Shown here: piece after piece, positions 1-5,692 of the stretch
Numbering within the stretch: the first letter of the stretch is position 1
Layout of the letters: every line of letters starts with the position of its first letter
Assembly: GCA_030691225.1 (NCBI GenBank)
Contig: JAUYES010000155.1
Coordinates: forward strand, 1 to 5,692
Direction of reading: 5' to 3'
DNA from: Holophaga sp.
GTDB taxonomy: Bacteria; Acidobacteriota; Holophagae; Holophagales; Holophagaceae
DNA: 5,692 bases
Notes under the pieces: generated by a model
The model's input: the letters and a program-made list of their open reading frames with translations, nothing else
Told to the model about the DNA's origin: nothing
Databases searched by the model: none
Made by a program: the position numbers and the translations under genes

Positions 1-5
1 CATTT

Positions 6-9
6 GGAG
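6..9 (+). promoter_or_regulatory. Ribosome binding site of the PPIase gene
   Basis: GGAG stands five bases before the ATG at 15. It supports this start over the downstream in-frame ATGs at residues 14 and 16, which would remove the basic N-terminus needed to orient the membrane anchor. Only 14 bases precede the gene in the window, so its promoter cannot be seen. Confidence 0.7.
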
Positions 10-14
10 TATTC

Positions 15-1934
15 ATGCTTCGCAATTTCCGCCAAGTTTTTAAAGGCAACCAGATGCCCATGACCGTAGTCATGGGCGTGGTGTTAGTGGGTCTCGTGGC
101 CTACCTAGCTCCCACTTCGGGCAGTTCCGAGGCACCAGAAAACGTCGTGGCCCGCGTTTACGGCAGGGATATTCTCAAGCGCGATATCGACCGCGTAATC
201 TCCGATGCGCTGCAACGTATGGGGAAGCAGCCAAATATCCAGGCCATGCTGCCCTACTTGCAAAACCAGGCTGTGGGCCAGCTTGTGGGTGAAAAGTTGC
301 GGGCCGAACTGGCTGAACGTCACGGCATCGTGGTCACCGACCAGGAAGTGGCCAGTGCCCTCCAAGCTCAGATGAAACAGAACCCCTACTTTGTGAATCC
401 CGACGGTTCCTTTCGCCCCACCAGTGAAATCAATATGTATTTACTGGAGACCCAGGGCATCAGCCTGAAGACCATCGAAGACTCCACTCGCCAGATGCTG
501 ACGATCCGCAAACTGGTCGATCAAGAGGCCAGCAAAGTGCCTGTGGACGAGGCTCTGGTCAACCTTGAGAACCGAGTCCGCAACGAAAAACTCAATCTCG
601 AATCCTTTGTGGTGACTCCCGATCTTGCTGCGATCACGGATCCAGGCGATGGCAAACTGGCAGAACTGCTCAAGGTTGGTGGAGCTCGCTTTCAGGTTGG
701 TGCTCGCCGCGTGATTCAGTTTGTGGCCGTGGAACCGGGCTTCTTTGGCAATACCCTGACGGTGGATGATGCTGCGCTACAGGCCGCCTATGAATCCAAA
801 AAGGCGCAGTACACCGAAATGAAAGTCAGCCATATTCTCTTCAAAGCCAAGACCGATGAAGAGTTCGCCGCAGCCACAGCAAAGGCCCAGGCCCTTCGCC
901 CCAAGTTGGTGGCGGGCCTAGATTTTGGCAAGGCTGCCGAAGAACTGAGTGATGATCCTCCGGCCAAGCAGAATAGGGGCTTCTACGACTGGTTTAAATC
1001 CGGTGCCATGGAAAAACCCTTTGAAGATGGAGCTGCGGCCCTCAAGGTCGGCGAAATTAGCCAGCCTGTTCGAACTCCCTACGGAATTCATCTCATTCGC
1101 CTCGAAGGCAAGCGCACCAAGAGCTTCGAGGATGCGCGCGAGGAGCTGCGGGCTCAGTTGACCGAAGATCGCTTTGCCACGAAGGCCAAGGAGCGCCTCG
1201 AACAGCTCCGGAAGCGTGCCGGTGAGCGAGGTGATTTGACCGCGGCCGCCCGGAATTTGGGCCTCAAAGTGCAGACCAGCCAGCCCTTCCTGGATGAGGG
1301 CATGGTGACCATTCCTGGTTTAGTAGAGTCCTCCATGATCGTGGGCGAGGCCTTCCGCATGAAGGTGGGTCAGGTGTCCAAACTTCAGCAATCCGGTAAT
1401 AACTATGTGGTCTTCCGCGTGCAGGAAGAACGGCCCAGCGCCGTGCCTCCCTTGGCCGAAATCCGCGATCGCGTGTTGGCCGCCTGGAAGCTGGAAGAAG
1501 CCCGCAAGGCCACGGTGGCAAAGGTTCAAGCTGCGCTGCAATCCGGTGATCTGAAGGCGCTGGGTGAAGCGAAAGCCCAGGAAAACATCACCATTGCTGG
1601 GCTGGGCGAAGTGGGCAAACACCCTGGGATCCGCAAGGCTCTGCTCGACACCCCCGATGGCAAGTTCACTTCGATTCACTGGAACGGGGAGGGACAGCTT
1701 TGGATCGCCCGCCTGAAATCACGCACGGCTGCGGAGCCTCTGAACTTCGAGAAGCGCCTGGCGCTCGTGCAAGAGCTTCAACGTGCGGGCAGTGAAAAAC
1801 TTCTGATCTCTGAATTGCAGGATCTGGATGCCAAGGGTCGCATGCGGCCAGGCTTCAGTTCTCTCTGGGGCCGGTATAGCGGCATCTGGATCAACACCGA
1901 TGTTCGTGTTGGACGCGAGGATCTTGAGGAGTAA
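15..1934 (+). CDS. PpiD-like membrane-anchored peptidyl-prolyl cis-trans isomerase (SurA_N plus parvulin domain)
   Basis: This 639-residue protein probably helps fold exported and outer-membrane proteins at the periplasmic face of the inner membrane. A short basic N-terminus (residues 1-13) precedes one hydrophobic segment (about 15-32) with no obvious cleavage site, so it looks like a signal anchor. A SurA_N-type helical chaperone region spans about 45-200, and a parvulin (PpiC) rotamase domain about 269-365. Aligned by eye to human Pin1, the active-site positions are kept: H273 in VSHILF, D314 in LSDD (Cys in Pin1, Asp in many parvulins), M332 and F336 in MEKPFED, T354, and H359 in YGIHLI. 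The usual GGDLG segment is replaced by RGFYDW. Residues about 370-500 resemble the degenerate second rotamase-like part of PpiD proteins, including KVGQVS and a charged helix. Length is close to E. coli PpiD (623 aa). The ATG has GGAG at bases 6-9, five bases upstream. A SurA- or PrsA-like role is the alternative; the order of domains and the anchor favour PpiD. Confidence 0.9.
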   Translation: MLRNFRQVFKGNQMPMTVVMGVVLVGLVAYLAPTSGSSEAPENVVARVYGRDILKRDIDRVISDALQRMGKQPNIQAMLPYLQNQAVGQLVGEKLRAELAERHGIVVTDQEVASALQAQMKQNPYFVNPDGSFRPTSEINMYLLETQGISLKTIEDSTRQMLTIRKLVDQEASKVPVDEALVNLENRVRNEKLNLESFVVTPDLAAITDPGDGKLAELLKVGGARFQVGARRVIQFVAVEPGFFGNTLTVDDAALQAAYESKKAQYTEMKVSHILFKAKTDEEFAAATAKAQALRPKLVAGLDFGKAAEELSDDPPAKQNRGFYDWFKSGAMEKPFEDGAAALKVGEISQPVRTPYGIHLIRLEGKRTKSFEDAREELRAQLTEDRFATKAKERLEQLRKRAGERGDLTAAARNLGLKVQTSQPFLDEGMVTIPGLVESSMIVGEAFRMKVGQVSKLQQSGNNYVVFRVQEERPSAVPPLAEIRDRVLAAWKLEEARKATVAKVQAALQSGDLKALGEAKAQENITIAGLGEVGKHPGIRKALLDTPDGKFTSIHWNGEGQLWIARLKSRTAAEPLNFEKRLALVQELQRAGSEKLLISELQDLDAKGRMRPGFSSLWGRYSGIWINTDVRVGREDLEE

Positions 1935-1949
1935 TTTTCCCAGACCTTT

Positions 1950-1992
1950 CGCCTATAGAAATGGCCGCCAGGAGCGGCCATTTCTATAGGCG
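1950..1992. terminator. Perfect 19-bp hairpin between convergent genes, probable bidirectional terminator
   Basis: The arms CGCCTATAGAAATGGCCGC (1950-1968) and its exact reverse complement (1974-1992) flank a five-base loop (CAGGA, 1969-1973). The stem starts 15 bases after the PPIase stop codon. From the other side it begins inside the last two sense codons of the convergent ABC gene and includes that gene's TAG stop (1984-1986). The position fits a shared 3'-end signal for both genes. Neither side carries a clear U-tract: the plus side continues GATTTCCC, and the minus side continues AAAGGTCT. It is therefore not a textbook intrinsic terminator. It may terminate without a U-run, or stabilise mRNA 3' ends. 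The hairpin itself is directly visible; its function is inferred. Confidence 0.75.
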
Positions 1993-2631
1993 GATTTCCC
2001 GGTCGCAGAGGCGGGCGCTGGCTTTGGGATCATGGCTGACAAAGAGCAAGGCCAGCCCTTCGGTCTTCAATTCCAAGAGAAGCGCAAGCAGATGGCTGGC
2101 CAGGGTGGGATCCAGGGCGGAAAGGGGTTCGTCCAGAGCCAGCACTTTGGGGCCGAGCATCAGGGAACGCGCCAGGGAGAGTCGTTGGGCCAGGCCACCC
2201 GACCACTGGGCAGGGAGCTGAGCCAAGCAGGCTTCGGGGAATTTCACCCGGGCGGCCATGGCTCGAGCGGCCTCGCGCCATGTGTTGGCGTCGCCTTGCC
2301 GGTGGATGACCAGGGGCTCTTCCAGAATTTCCCAGCCGGTACGGTGGGGCGGGAGTGAGGCCAAGGGTTCTTGGAAAACGGCTTGAAAGAGTCTGCGGCG
2401 CGGTCGACGGCGGGCTTCCGGCAGCGGTGACCAGGGTTTGTCTTGAAGATAGATCTGCCCTTCGGTGGGGTCCAGCAATCCCAGCAAGGTGCGAATTAGC
2501 GTGGTCTTTCCCGAACCGCTGGCTCCAGTGATGGCCAGGGCCTCGCCCTGATCGAGCGCGAAGGATAAGTTGCGGAAAACCCAGCCTTCATCGAAGCGAA
2601 GCCCGAGATTCTCGACCTGGAGCAGGCTCAC
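1984..2631 (-). CDS. ABC transporter ATP-binding protein (substrate unknown, peptide/nickel-importer-like)
   Basis: This cytoplasmic ATPase subunit would power an ABC transporter by ATP binding and hydrolysis. Numbered from the GTG at 2631 (215 aa), it has Walker [10 protein letters not shown] at about 36-44, a Q-loop in VFQEP near residue 87, the signature WSGGLAQR at about 143-150, Walker B VLALDEP with the catalytic Glu near 168, the D-loop SALD just after, and the switch His in FVSHD near 200. All catalytic motifs are therefore present. The stretch [10 protein letters not shown] resembles the Dpp/Opp/Nik-type family (FQDPxxSLNP), but the C-terminal oligopeptide-binding extension of full DppD/OppF proteins is absent. 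The signature begins with Trp instead of the usual Leu. An in-frame GTG at 2646 would add five residues (MRRHP). I prefer 2631 because it makes a GTGA overlap with the serS stop and gives a normal family N-terminus, [12 protein letters not shown]. No Shine-Dalgarno sequence is evident for either start. No permease gene lies in the window, so the substrate cannot be assigned. Confidence 0.88.
   Translation of the reverse strand: MSLLQVENLGLRFDEGWVFRNLSFALDQGEALAITGASGSGKTTLIRTLLGLLDPTEGQIYLQDKPWSPLPEARRRPRRRLFQAVFQEPLASLPPHRTGWEILEEPLVIHRQGDANTWREAARAMAARVKFPEACLAQLPAQWSGGLAQRLSLARSLMLGPKVLALDEPLSALDPTLASHLLALLLELKTEGLALLFVSHDPKASARLCDREIRL
2628..2631 (-). promoter_or_regulatory. GTGA stop/start overlap coupling serS to the ABC gene
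   Basis: On the minus strand the serS stop TGA (2630-2628) shares bases with an in-frame GTG (2631-2629) of the ABC ATPase. Overlaps of this kind usually mean that the ribosome finishing the first gene reinitiates on the second. The absence of a purine-rich site 5-10 bases before this GTG fits coupling rather than independent initiation. The overlap is visible in the sequence; the coupling is inferred. Confidence 0.6.
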
Positions 2632-3899
2632 CGGATGACGTCGCACCCAAGGTAGGGCTGAAGGGCCTTGGGCACCTTGATGCTGCCATCGGGCTGCTGG
2701 TAATTCTCCAGAATGGCCACCCAGGTGCGACCCACGGCCAGGCCGCTGCCATTGAGCGTGTGCACGAGTTGAGCCTTGGCCTTGGGCTCAGTGCCCTTGT
2801 AGCGGATGCTGCCACGTCGCGCCTGGAAATCGCCAAACCAGCTGCAGGAGCTGATTTCCCGGTAGGTGTTTTGGCTTGGCAACCACACTTCCAGATCGTA
2901 GGTCTTGCGGCTGGAGAAGCCCATATCACCGGAGCAAAGCAGCATGCGGCGGTAGGGTAGCTCCAGGGCCTCGAGAATGGCCTCGGCGCATTCGGTAAGG
3001 TGTTCCAGTTCCGCTTCGGCCTGCTCGGGCGCGGCGAAGGCCACGAGTTCCACCTTATGGAACTGATGCTGCCGAATAACACCTTTGGTGTCTTTGCCAT
3101 GGCTGCCCGCTTCGCTGCGGAAGCAGGGCGTGAACGCGCAGTGGCGCAAGGGTAGTTGATCCGCGGGCAGAATTTCGTCTCGGTAGAGATTGGTCACGGG
3201 CACTTCGGCGGTCGGGATGAGGTACAGAGCATCCTCACCGCGATGAGTCTTGAAGAGATCCGCTTCGAACTTGGGCAACTGACCCGTGGCATACATGCTT
3301 TCGGCCAAGACGAGGTAGGGCGGCAGCACTTCGCCCCAGCCTGCGGCCGTTTGCTGATCGAGCATGAAGGACACCAGGGAGCGTTCCAGCTTGGCGCCCA
3401 AGCCCTTCAAGACCGCGAAGCGAGCACCGCTGATTTTGGCGGCGCGATCCAGGTCCAGAATGCTCAGGCGAGTGCCCAGATCAACGTGATCCTTGGGGTT
3501 CTCGATGGCGACGGGTTTGCCCCAGCGCTTGGTTTCCTGGTTGCCATGCTCATCCTTGCCCACGGGCACGCTGCGATCGGGCACATTGGGCAGGGTGGAG
3601 AGAAAGGCGCGGAAGGCGATTTCCGCCTCGCGCTCGGCCGCTTCCAGAGCGGAGAGTTTTTGCCCCACCTCGCGCTGAGCCACGATGAGGTGCTCCGCGT
3701 CTTGTTTCTCCCGCTTAAGCTTGGCAACTTCCTCTGAAACCCGATTGCGCTCGGCCTTGAGCACTTCCGCTTCCTGAATGACCACGCGCCGCTCGGCTTC
3801 GAGTTTTGTGTAAGTCTCGCGGTCAAAGGCATAGCCACGCGTGGAAAGGCCCTGAATGACGGCATCAAGATCTTGGCGGAGCAGGGCGGGATCAAGCAT
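2628..3899 (-). CDS. serS: Serine--tRNA ligase (seryl-tRNA synthetase)
   Basis: This cytoplasmic class II aminoacyl-tRNA synthetase charges tRNA-Ser with serine (and, where present, tRNA-Sec as the first step to selenocysteine). The 423-residue length is normal for the bacterial enzyme. Residues about 30-100 form the charged heptad-like antiparallel coiled coil that contacts the long variable arm of tRNA-Ser. The catalytic core follows: a motif 1 region near [11 protein letters not shown] (187-197), the serine-site TAE triplet at 230-232 in [14 protein letters not shown], motif 2 with FRSEAG (260-265) and RQHQFHKVE (276-284), REISSCS then DFQARR (347-362), and motif 3 [16 protein letters not shown] with the invariant Arg at 391. 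After SCS, where many SerRSs have Asn, this protein has Trp-Phe-Gly. The ATG is preceded by GAGG five bases upstream. serS appears to be the first gene of its unit, with the ABC ATPase gene overlapping its 3' end. Confidence 0.98.
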   Translation of the reverse strand: MLDPALLRQDLDAVIQGLSTRGYAFDRETYTKLEAERRVVIQEAEVLKAERNRVSEEVAKLKREKQDAEHLIVAQREVGQKLSALEAAEREAEIAFRAFLSTLPNVPDRSVPVGKDEHGNQETKRWGKPVAIENPKDHVDLGTRLSILDLDRAAKISGARFAVLKGLGAKLERSLVSFMLDQQTAAGWGEVLPPYLVLAESMYATGQLPKFEADLFKTHRGEDALYLIPTAEVPVTNLYRDEILPADQLPLRHCAFTPCFRSEAGSHGKDTKGVIRQHQFHKVELVAFAAPEQAEAELEHLTECAEAILEALELPYRRMLLCSGDMGFSSRKTYDLEVWLPSQNTYREISSCSWFGDFQARRGSIRYKGTEPKAKAQLVHTLNGSGLAVGRTWVAILENYQQPDGSIKVPKALQPYLGCDVIR

Positions 3900-3904
3900 G
3901 GAAA

Positions 3905-3908
3905 CCTC
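3905..3908 (-). promoter_or_regulatory. Ribosome binding site of serS
   Basis: GAGG on the minus strand lies five bases before the ATG at 3899 and supports that start, which also gives the standard SerRS N-terminus [10 protein letters not shown]. The site overlaps the edge of a weak five-bp inverted repeat (GAAAC at 3901-3905, GTTTC at 3914-3918) that could partly hide it. The stem is too short for a regulatory call. No convincing sigma70-type promoter is visible in the 77 bases between the upstream terminator and serS. Confidence 0.6.
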
Positions 3909-3976
3909 GGAAAGTTTCAGTTTAGGGTGTGCAGGCCGATCCGGCGATAACTTGAACGCGGCTACCCTTCTGGATA

Positions 3977-4010
3977 AAAAAACTGGGGAGCGGATGCCCC
4001 CCAGTTTTTT
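3977..4010 (-). terminator. Intrinsic terminator of the TonB receptor/beta-barrel operon
   Basis: A GC-rich stem, CTGGGG (3983-3988) with CCCCAG (3999-4004), encloses a ten-base loop. It is flanked by A6 (3977-3982) and T6 (4005-4010), which extend the pairing to 12 bp. Read on the minus strand, the stem is followed by seven U residues, and it starts 14 bases after the stop codon of the small barrel gene. This is a classic Rho-independent terminator. Because the A and T runs are symmetrical, it could also stop antisense transcription arriving on the plus strand through serS. It separates the outer-membrane operon from serS. Confidence 0.93.
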
Positions 4011-4024
4011 AGTGTGCGGAAAGT

Positions 4025-4591
4025 CTAGAACGTGTAGCTGACGCCTACGGTGAGCCAGCTTGGACGATAAGCAGCCATAGGCTGAAGTGCGCCCAGCCGA
4101 TCCTTGGTTTGGAACCTAGTCCACTCGGCAAAGTTGTAGACTGCATCCACGGCGACACTCTTGGTGATCTGATACTTGGTGCCCAGTCGCCAGCCGAATT
4201 TCCAGCTGGTGTCGGGATAGGCACCGGTTTTCTGGGCCTTGACGTCAAAGGTGTTCAACGTGGGGCCGGTGAAGATCGTGAGCCCAGTGGTCTTGACGGG
4301 GTAGAGCAGGTCGAGACCCACCCAAGCGTTTTTTACGTCGCAATTGTTCGCCAGGTCTTCCTGCTTGGCGCGCACGGTCAGATGTCCGGCATGGACGTAA
4401 AGGCTGAGGTCGGGTTCCGTGAGGGTGAACTTGACACCGCCCTCGAAGAAATAACCAAGGTGGCGCTGGGTCAGGTTGACCATATCGCCTTGGGCATTCA
4501 CGAGGCCTGTCTTGACGGAATATTCCGTGGACTGGGCGGGAAGCACGGATCCGACCAGGGCAAGGAGGCTAAGGGTAATGAATTTTCTCAT
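4025..4591 (-). CDS. Small secreted outer-membrane beta-barrel protein, function unknown
   Basis: This 188-residue protein is likely a small beta-barrel in the outer membrane. A typical Sec signal peptide is visible: MRK, then a hydrophobic core [13 protein letters not shown], then PAQS, with cleavage probably near residues 20-22. That leaves a mature chain of about 167 residues. The mature part alternates polar and hydrophobic residues in short strands ([80 protein letters not shown]), and the last residue is Phe, the usual BAM-recognition ending. About eight strands fit an OmpW/OmpA-transmembrane-size barrel, but I cannot assign a named family. It has a single cysteine (C84). A strong AGGAG site lies six bases before the ATG. 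It follows the TonB receptor gene by 24 bases and is probably co-transcribed with it; the terminator follows directly. Possible roles include a porin-like, adhesion or envelope-accessory protein; none is shown by the sequence. Confidence 0.85.
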   Translation of the reverse strand: MRKFITLSLLALVGSVLPAQSTEYSVKTGLVNAQGDMVNLTQRHLGYFFEGGVKFTLTEPDLSLYVHAGHLTVRAKQEDLANNCDVKNAWVGLDLLYPVKTTGLTIFTGPTLNTFDVKAQKTGAYPDTSWKFGWRLGTKYQITKSVAVDAVYNFAEWTRFQTKDRLGALQPMAAYRPSWLTVGVSYTF

Positions 4592-4597
4592 GTATAT

Positions 4598-4602
4598 CTC
4601 CT
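4598..4602 (-). promoter_or_regulatory. Strong ribosome binding site of the small beta-barrel gene
   Basis: AGGAG on the minus strand lies six bases before the ATG at 4591 and sits inside the 24-base gap after the receptor gene's stop codon. It fixes the start at the beginning of the signal peptide. It also suggests efficient independent initiation rather than reliance on coupling to the receptor gene. Confidence 0.8.
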
Positions 4603-4615
4603 AGTCTGATCCGGG

Positions 4616-5692
4616 TTAGAACCGCAGGCCGATGTCGAGGTTGAAGTCGCGGCCACCGTTGAAGGAACCGGAGCTCGAGACACCGCCATAAATATTGGCG
4701 AAGGAATGGTTGATGCGGTAACCAAGCGGAGTGGCCTGGGTTCCACCGTTAGCCCAGTAGTAGATAGCAGGACGAATGGTATTGAACACATTCGTGATGG
4801 CCAGGGTACTGAATAACACGGCCTTCCTCTTCAATGGGATTTCCAGGTTGTAGGCGAAGTCGAAGCTCGTGAAATCGGCTTGGCTATACTGACCTCGCGC
4901 ACCATTCCAATAACGGGTGTAGGCGGAAGGCAACTGGATGGGGGAGCCCACCGGGAAGGTGCCCGTCGGATTTACGACGCCGTTGGTGGCACGGTTTTCG
5001 ACGCTGCCATCGTTGTAGCGGCCCAGGAGGCTGATGGTGGTCTTCACGCCACCAACCTTCACGTTATACAGCAACATCAGGCGCATCACGTTATTTTGGC
5101 TGGTACCCAACTGCCCCATGGGATTGAAGGCATCCTCGGGAACCCCGGCAGCCAATAGGTAGGGATCGAAGGTCCCTGCCTCGATGCCAGCGGACTGAAA
5201 CGTAGTAGCGTCCTGCATCTGGTTATTACCCGTGGTCCGGCCGTAGGTATAGGCGCCGTTCAGGTAGAGCGTTCCAGGGATGATGGGTGTCTTGAACTCA
5301 AGCTCTATGGCGTTGTACTGCCGCTTGCCATTGGCATCGTTGGTCAGGGTGCGCAGGTAGTTGGTCTTGGACGGAAGCCCAGAACCCGTGGGGTCCGCCA
5401 CGTTAATGGTGGCAGGGTTGCCCAGGGAGATAGGGAGATCAGCCCAGGTGCGGTGTACCAGGGTGGCCACTAAACTGCCGCCATTGCTATAGGAGCGACG
5501 GTAGCCGAGGGTCGTTTCCTTGCTGACATCGGGCTTGAACTTCTTGTCGATGGCGAACACGGCATTGGGAACCTGGTAGTCATAGACATAGCCATAGTTC
5601 GCAGGATTGATGACCGCACTGAGCGGAACGGTCTGAGTTCCCACCCCCGGCTGATCCCAGAAGCGGGTCACCACGGTGGTGTAGCGGAAGGT
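4616..5692 (-). CDS. TonB-dependent receptor, Oar-like, C-terminal part (5' end outside window)
   Basis: The last 358 codons of an outer-membrane receptor are visible, with the frame open to the window edge. TonB-dependent receptors import siderophores, cofactors, glycans or peptides using energy relayed by TonB-ExbB-ExbD. The fragment is rich in Tyr, Asn, Thr and Gly and shows alternating barrel strands. Examples are KETTLGYRRSYSNGGSLVATL (about 58-78 from the edge), RQYNAIELEF, GTLYLNGAYTYGRT, VMRLMLLYNV and KTTISLLGRYNDGS, then a late ATLAITNVFNTIRP strand, a typical receptor motif, and a terminal FNLDIGLRF ending in Phe. This pattern resembles the large Oar/carboxypeptidase-regulatory-like receptors common in Acidobacteriota and myxobacteria, which usually reach about 1,000 residues, so most of the gene probably lies outside. 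The plug, TonB box and any N-terminal CarboxypepD_reg domain are not visible, and the substrate is unknown. It is transcribed ahead of the small barrel gene. An internal GTG at 5674 is not the real start. Confidence 0.87.
   Translation of the reverse strand, partial: TFRYTTVVTRFWDQPGVGTQTVPLSAVINPANYGYVYDYQVPNAVFAIDKKFKPDVSKETTLGYRRSYSNGGSLVATLVHRTWADLPISLGNPATINVADPTGSGLPSKTNYLRTLTNDANGKRQYNAIELEFKTPIIPGTLYLNGAYTYGRTTGNNQMQDATTFQSAGIEAGTFDPYLLAAGVPEDAFNPMGQLGTSQNNVMRLMLLYNVKVGGVKTTISLLGRYNDGSVENRATNGVVNPTGTFPVGSPIQLPSAYTRYWNGARGQYSQADFTSFDFAYNLEIPLKRKAVLFSTLAITNVFNTIRPAIYYWANGGTQATPLGYRINHSFANIYGGVSSSGSFNGGRDFNLDIGLRF

Noticed and set aside
1320..1679. 119-residue open frame on the minus strand inside the PPIase gene
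   Set aside because: It overlaps a well-supported gene completely and shows no family motif; it is a shadow frame.
1950..1992. Inverted repeat as the end of an insertion sequence or transposon
   Set aside because: There is no transposase, no flanking target duplication, and the two arms are only five bases apart between convergent genes, which fits a 3'-end hairpin better.
2032..2358. 108-residue open frame on the plus strand opposite the ABC ATPase
   Set aside because: The opposite strand carries every nucleotide-binding motif of an ABC protein, while this frame is low-complexity Gly/Gln-rich sequence arising from the complement.
2644..2646. GTG as the start of the ABC ATPase, giving five extra residues
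   Set aside because: The extra MRRHP adds nothing typical of the family and has no ribosome site. The GTG at 2631 overlaps the serS stop in the common coupled form. The choice is probable, not proven.
3156..3737. 193-residue open frame on the plus strand, antisense to serS
   Set aside because: It lies fully inside the unambiguous serS gene on the opposite strand, has no recognisable domain, and is the kind of long shadow frame expected opposite a GC-biased coding sequence.
3919..3924. TAAACT on the minus strand as a -10 box for serS
   Set aside because: It matches only four of six consensus positions, and no -35-like hexamer stands 16-18 bases upstream, so I do not call a promoter.
4109..4609. 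166-residue open frame on the plus strand, antisense to the small beta-barrel gene
   Set aside because: The opposite strand has a signal peptide, strand pattern, terminal Phe and a strong ribosome site. The antisense frame has none of these.

Overview
This window holds five protein-coding genes from a moderately GC-rich, diderm (outer-membrane-bearing) bacterium. Diderm status follows from two outer-membrane beta-barrel proteins that end in phenylalanine, a TonB-dependent receptor, and a PpiD/SurA-type envelope foldase. The Oar-like character of the receptor, together with the overall gene content, is compatible with Acidobacteriota (for example the Holophaga/Geothrix side). That placement rests on general resemblance only, because no phylogenetic marker was compared.

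Layout: (1) 15-1934, plus strand: a complete PpiD-like, membrane-anchored peptidyl-prolyl isomerase/chaperone. (2) 1950-1992: a perfect 19-bp inverted repeat between convergent genes. It lies just past the PPIase stop codon and contains the stop codon of the opposing ABC gene. (3) 1984-3899, minus strand: a two-gene transcription unit, serS followed by a short ABC-transporter ATPase gene, probably joined by a 4-base GTGA stop/start overlap. (4) 3977-4010: a strong symmetrical intrinsic terminator. (5) 4025-5692, minus strand: the 3' part of a TonB-dependent receptor gene that runs off the window edge, followed after 24 bases by a small secreted beta-barrel protein gene. The terminator in (4) ends this unit.

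The genes form three transcription units. The envelope theme (a periplasmic folding factor and two outer-membrane barrels) is shared by units on opposite strands, but nothing in the sequence shows that they work together. serS is a housekeeping gene. The ABC ATPase behind it has all the nucleotide-binding motifs, but no permease partner lies in the window, so its substrate is unknown.

I found no tRNA or rRNA, CRISPR array, insertion sequence or phage gene. Coding density is very high and no gene-free stretch exceeds about 130 bases. I see no convincing previously undescribed system. The most notable items are the stop-codon-embedding convergent hairpin, the serS/ABC translational overlap, and the paired outer-membrane genes.
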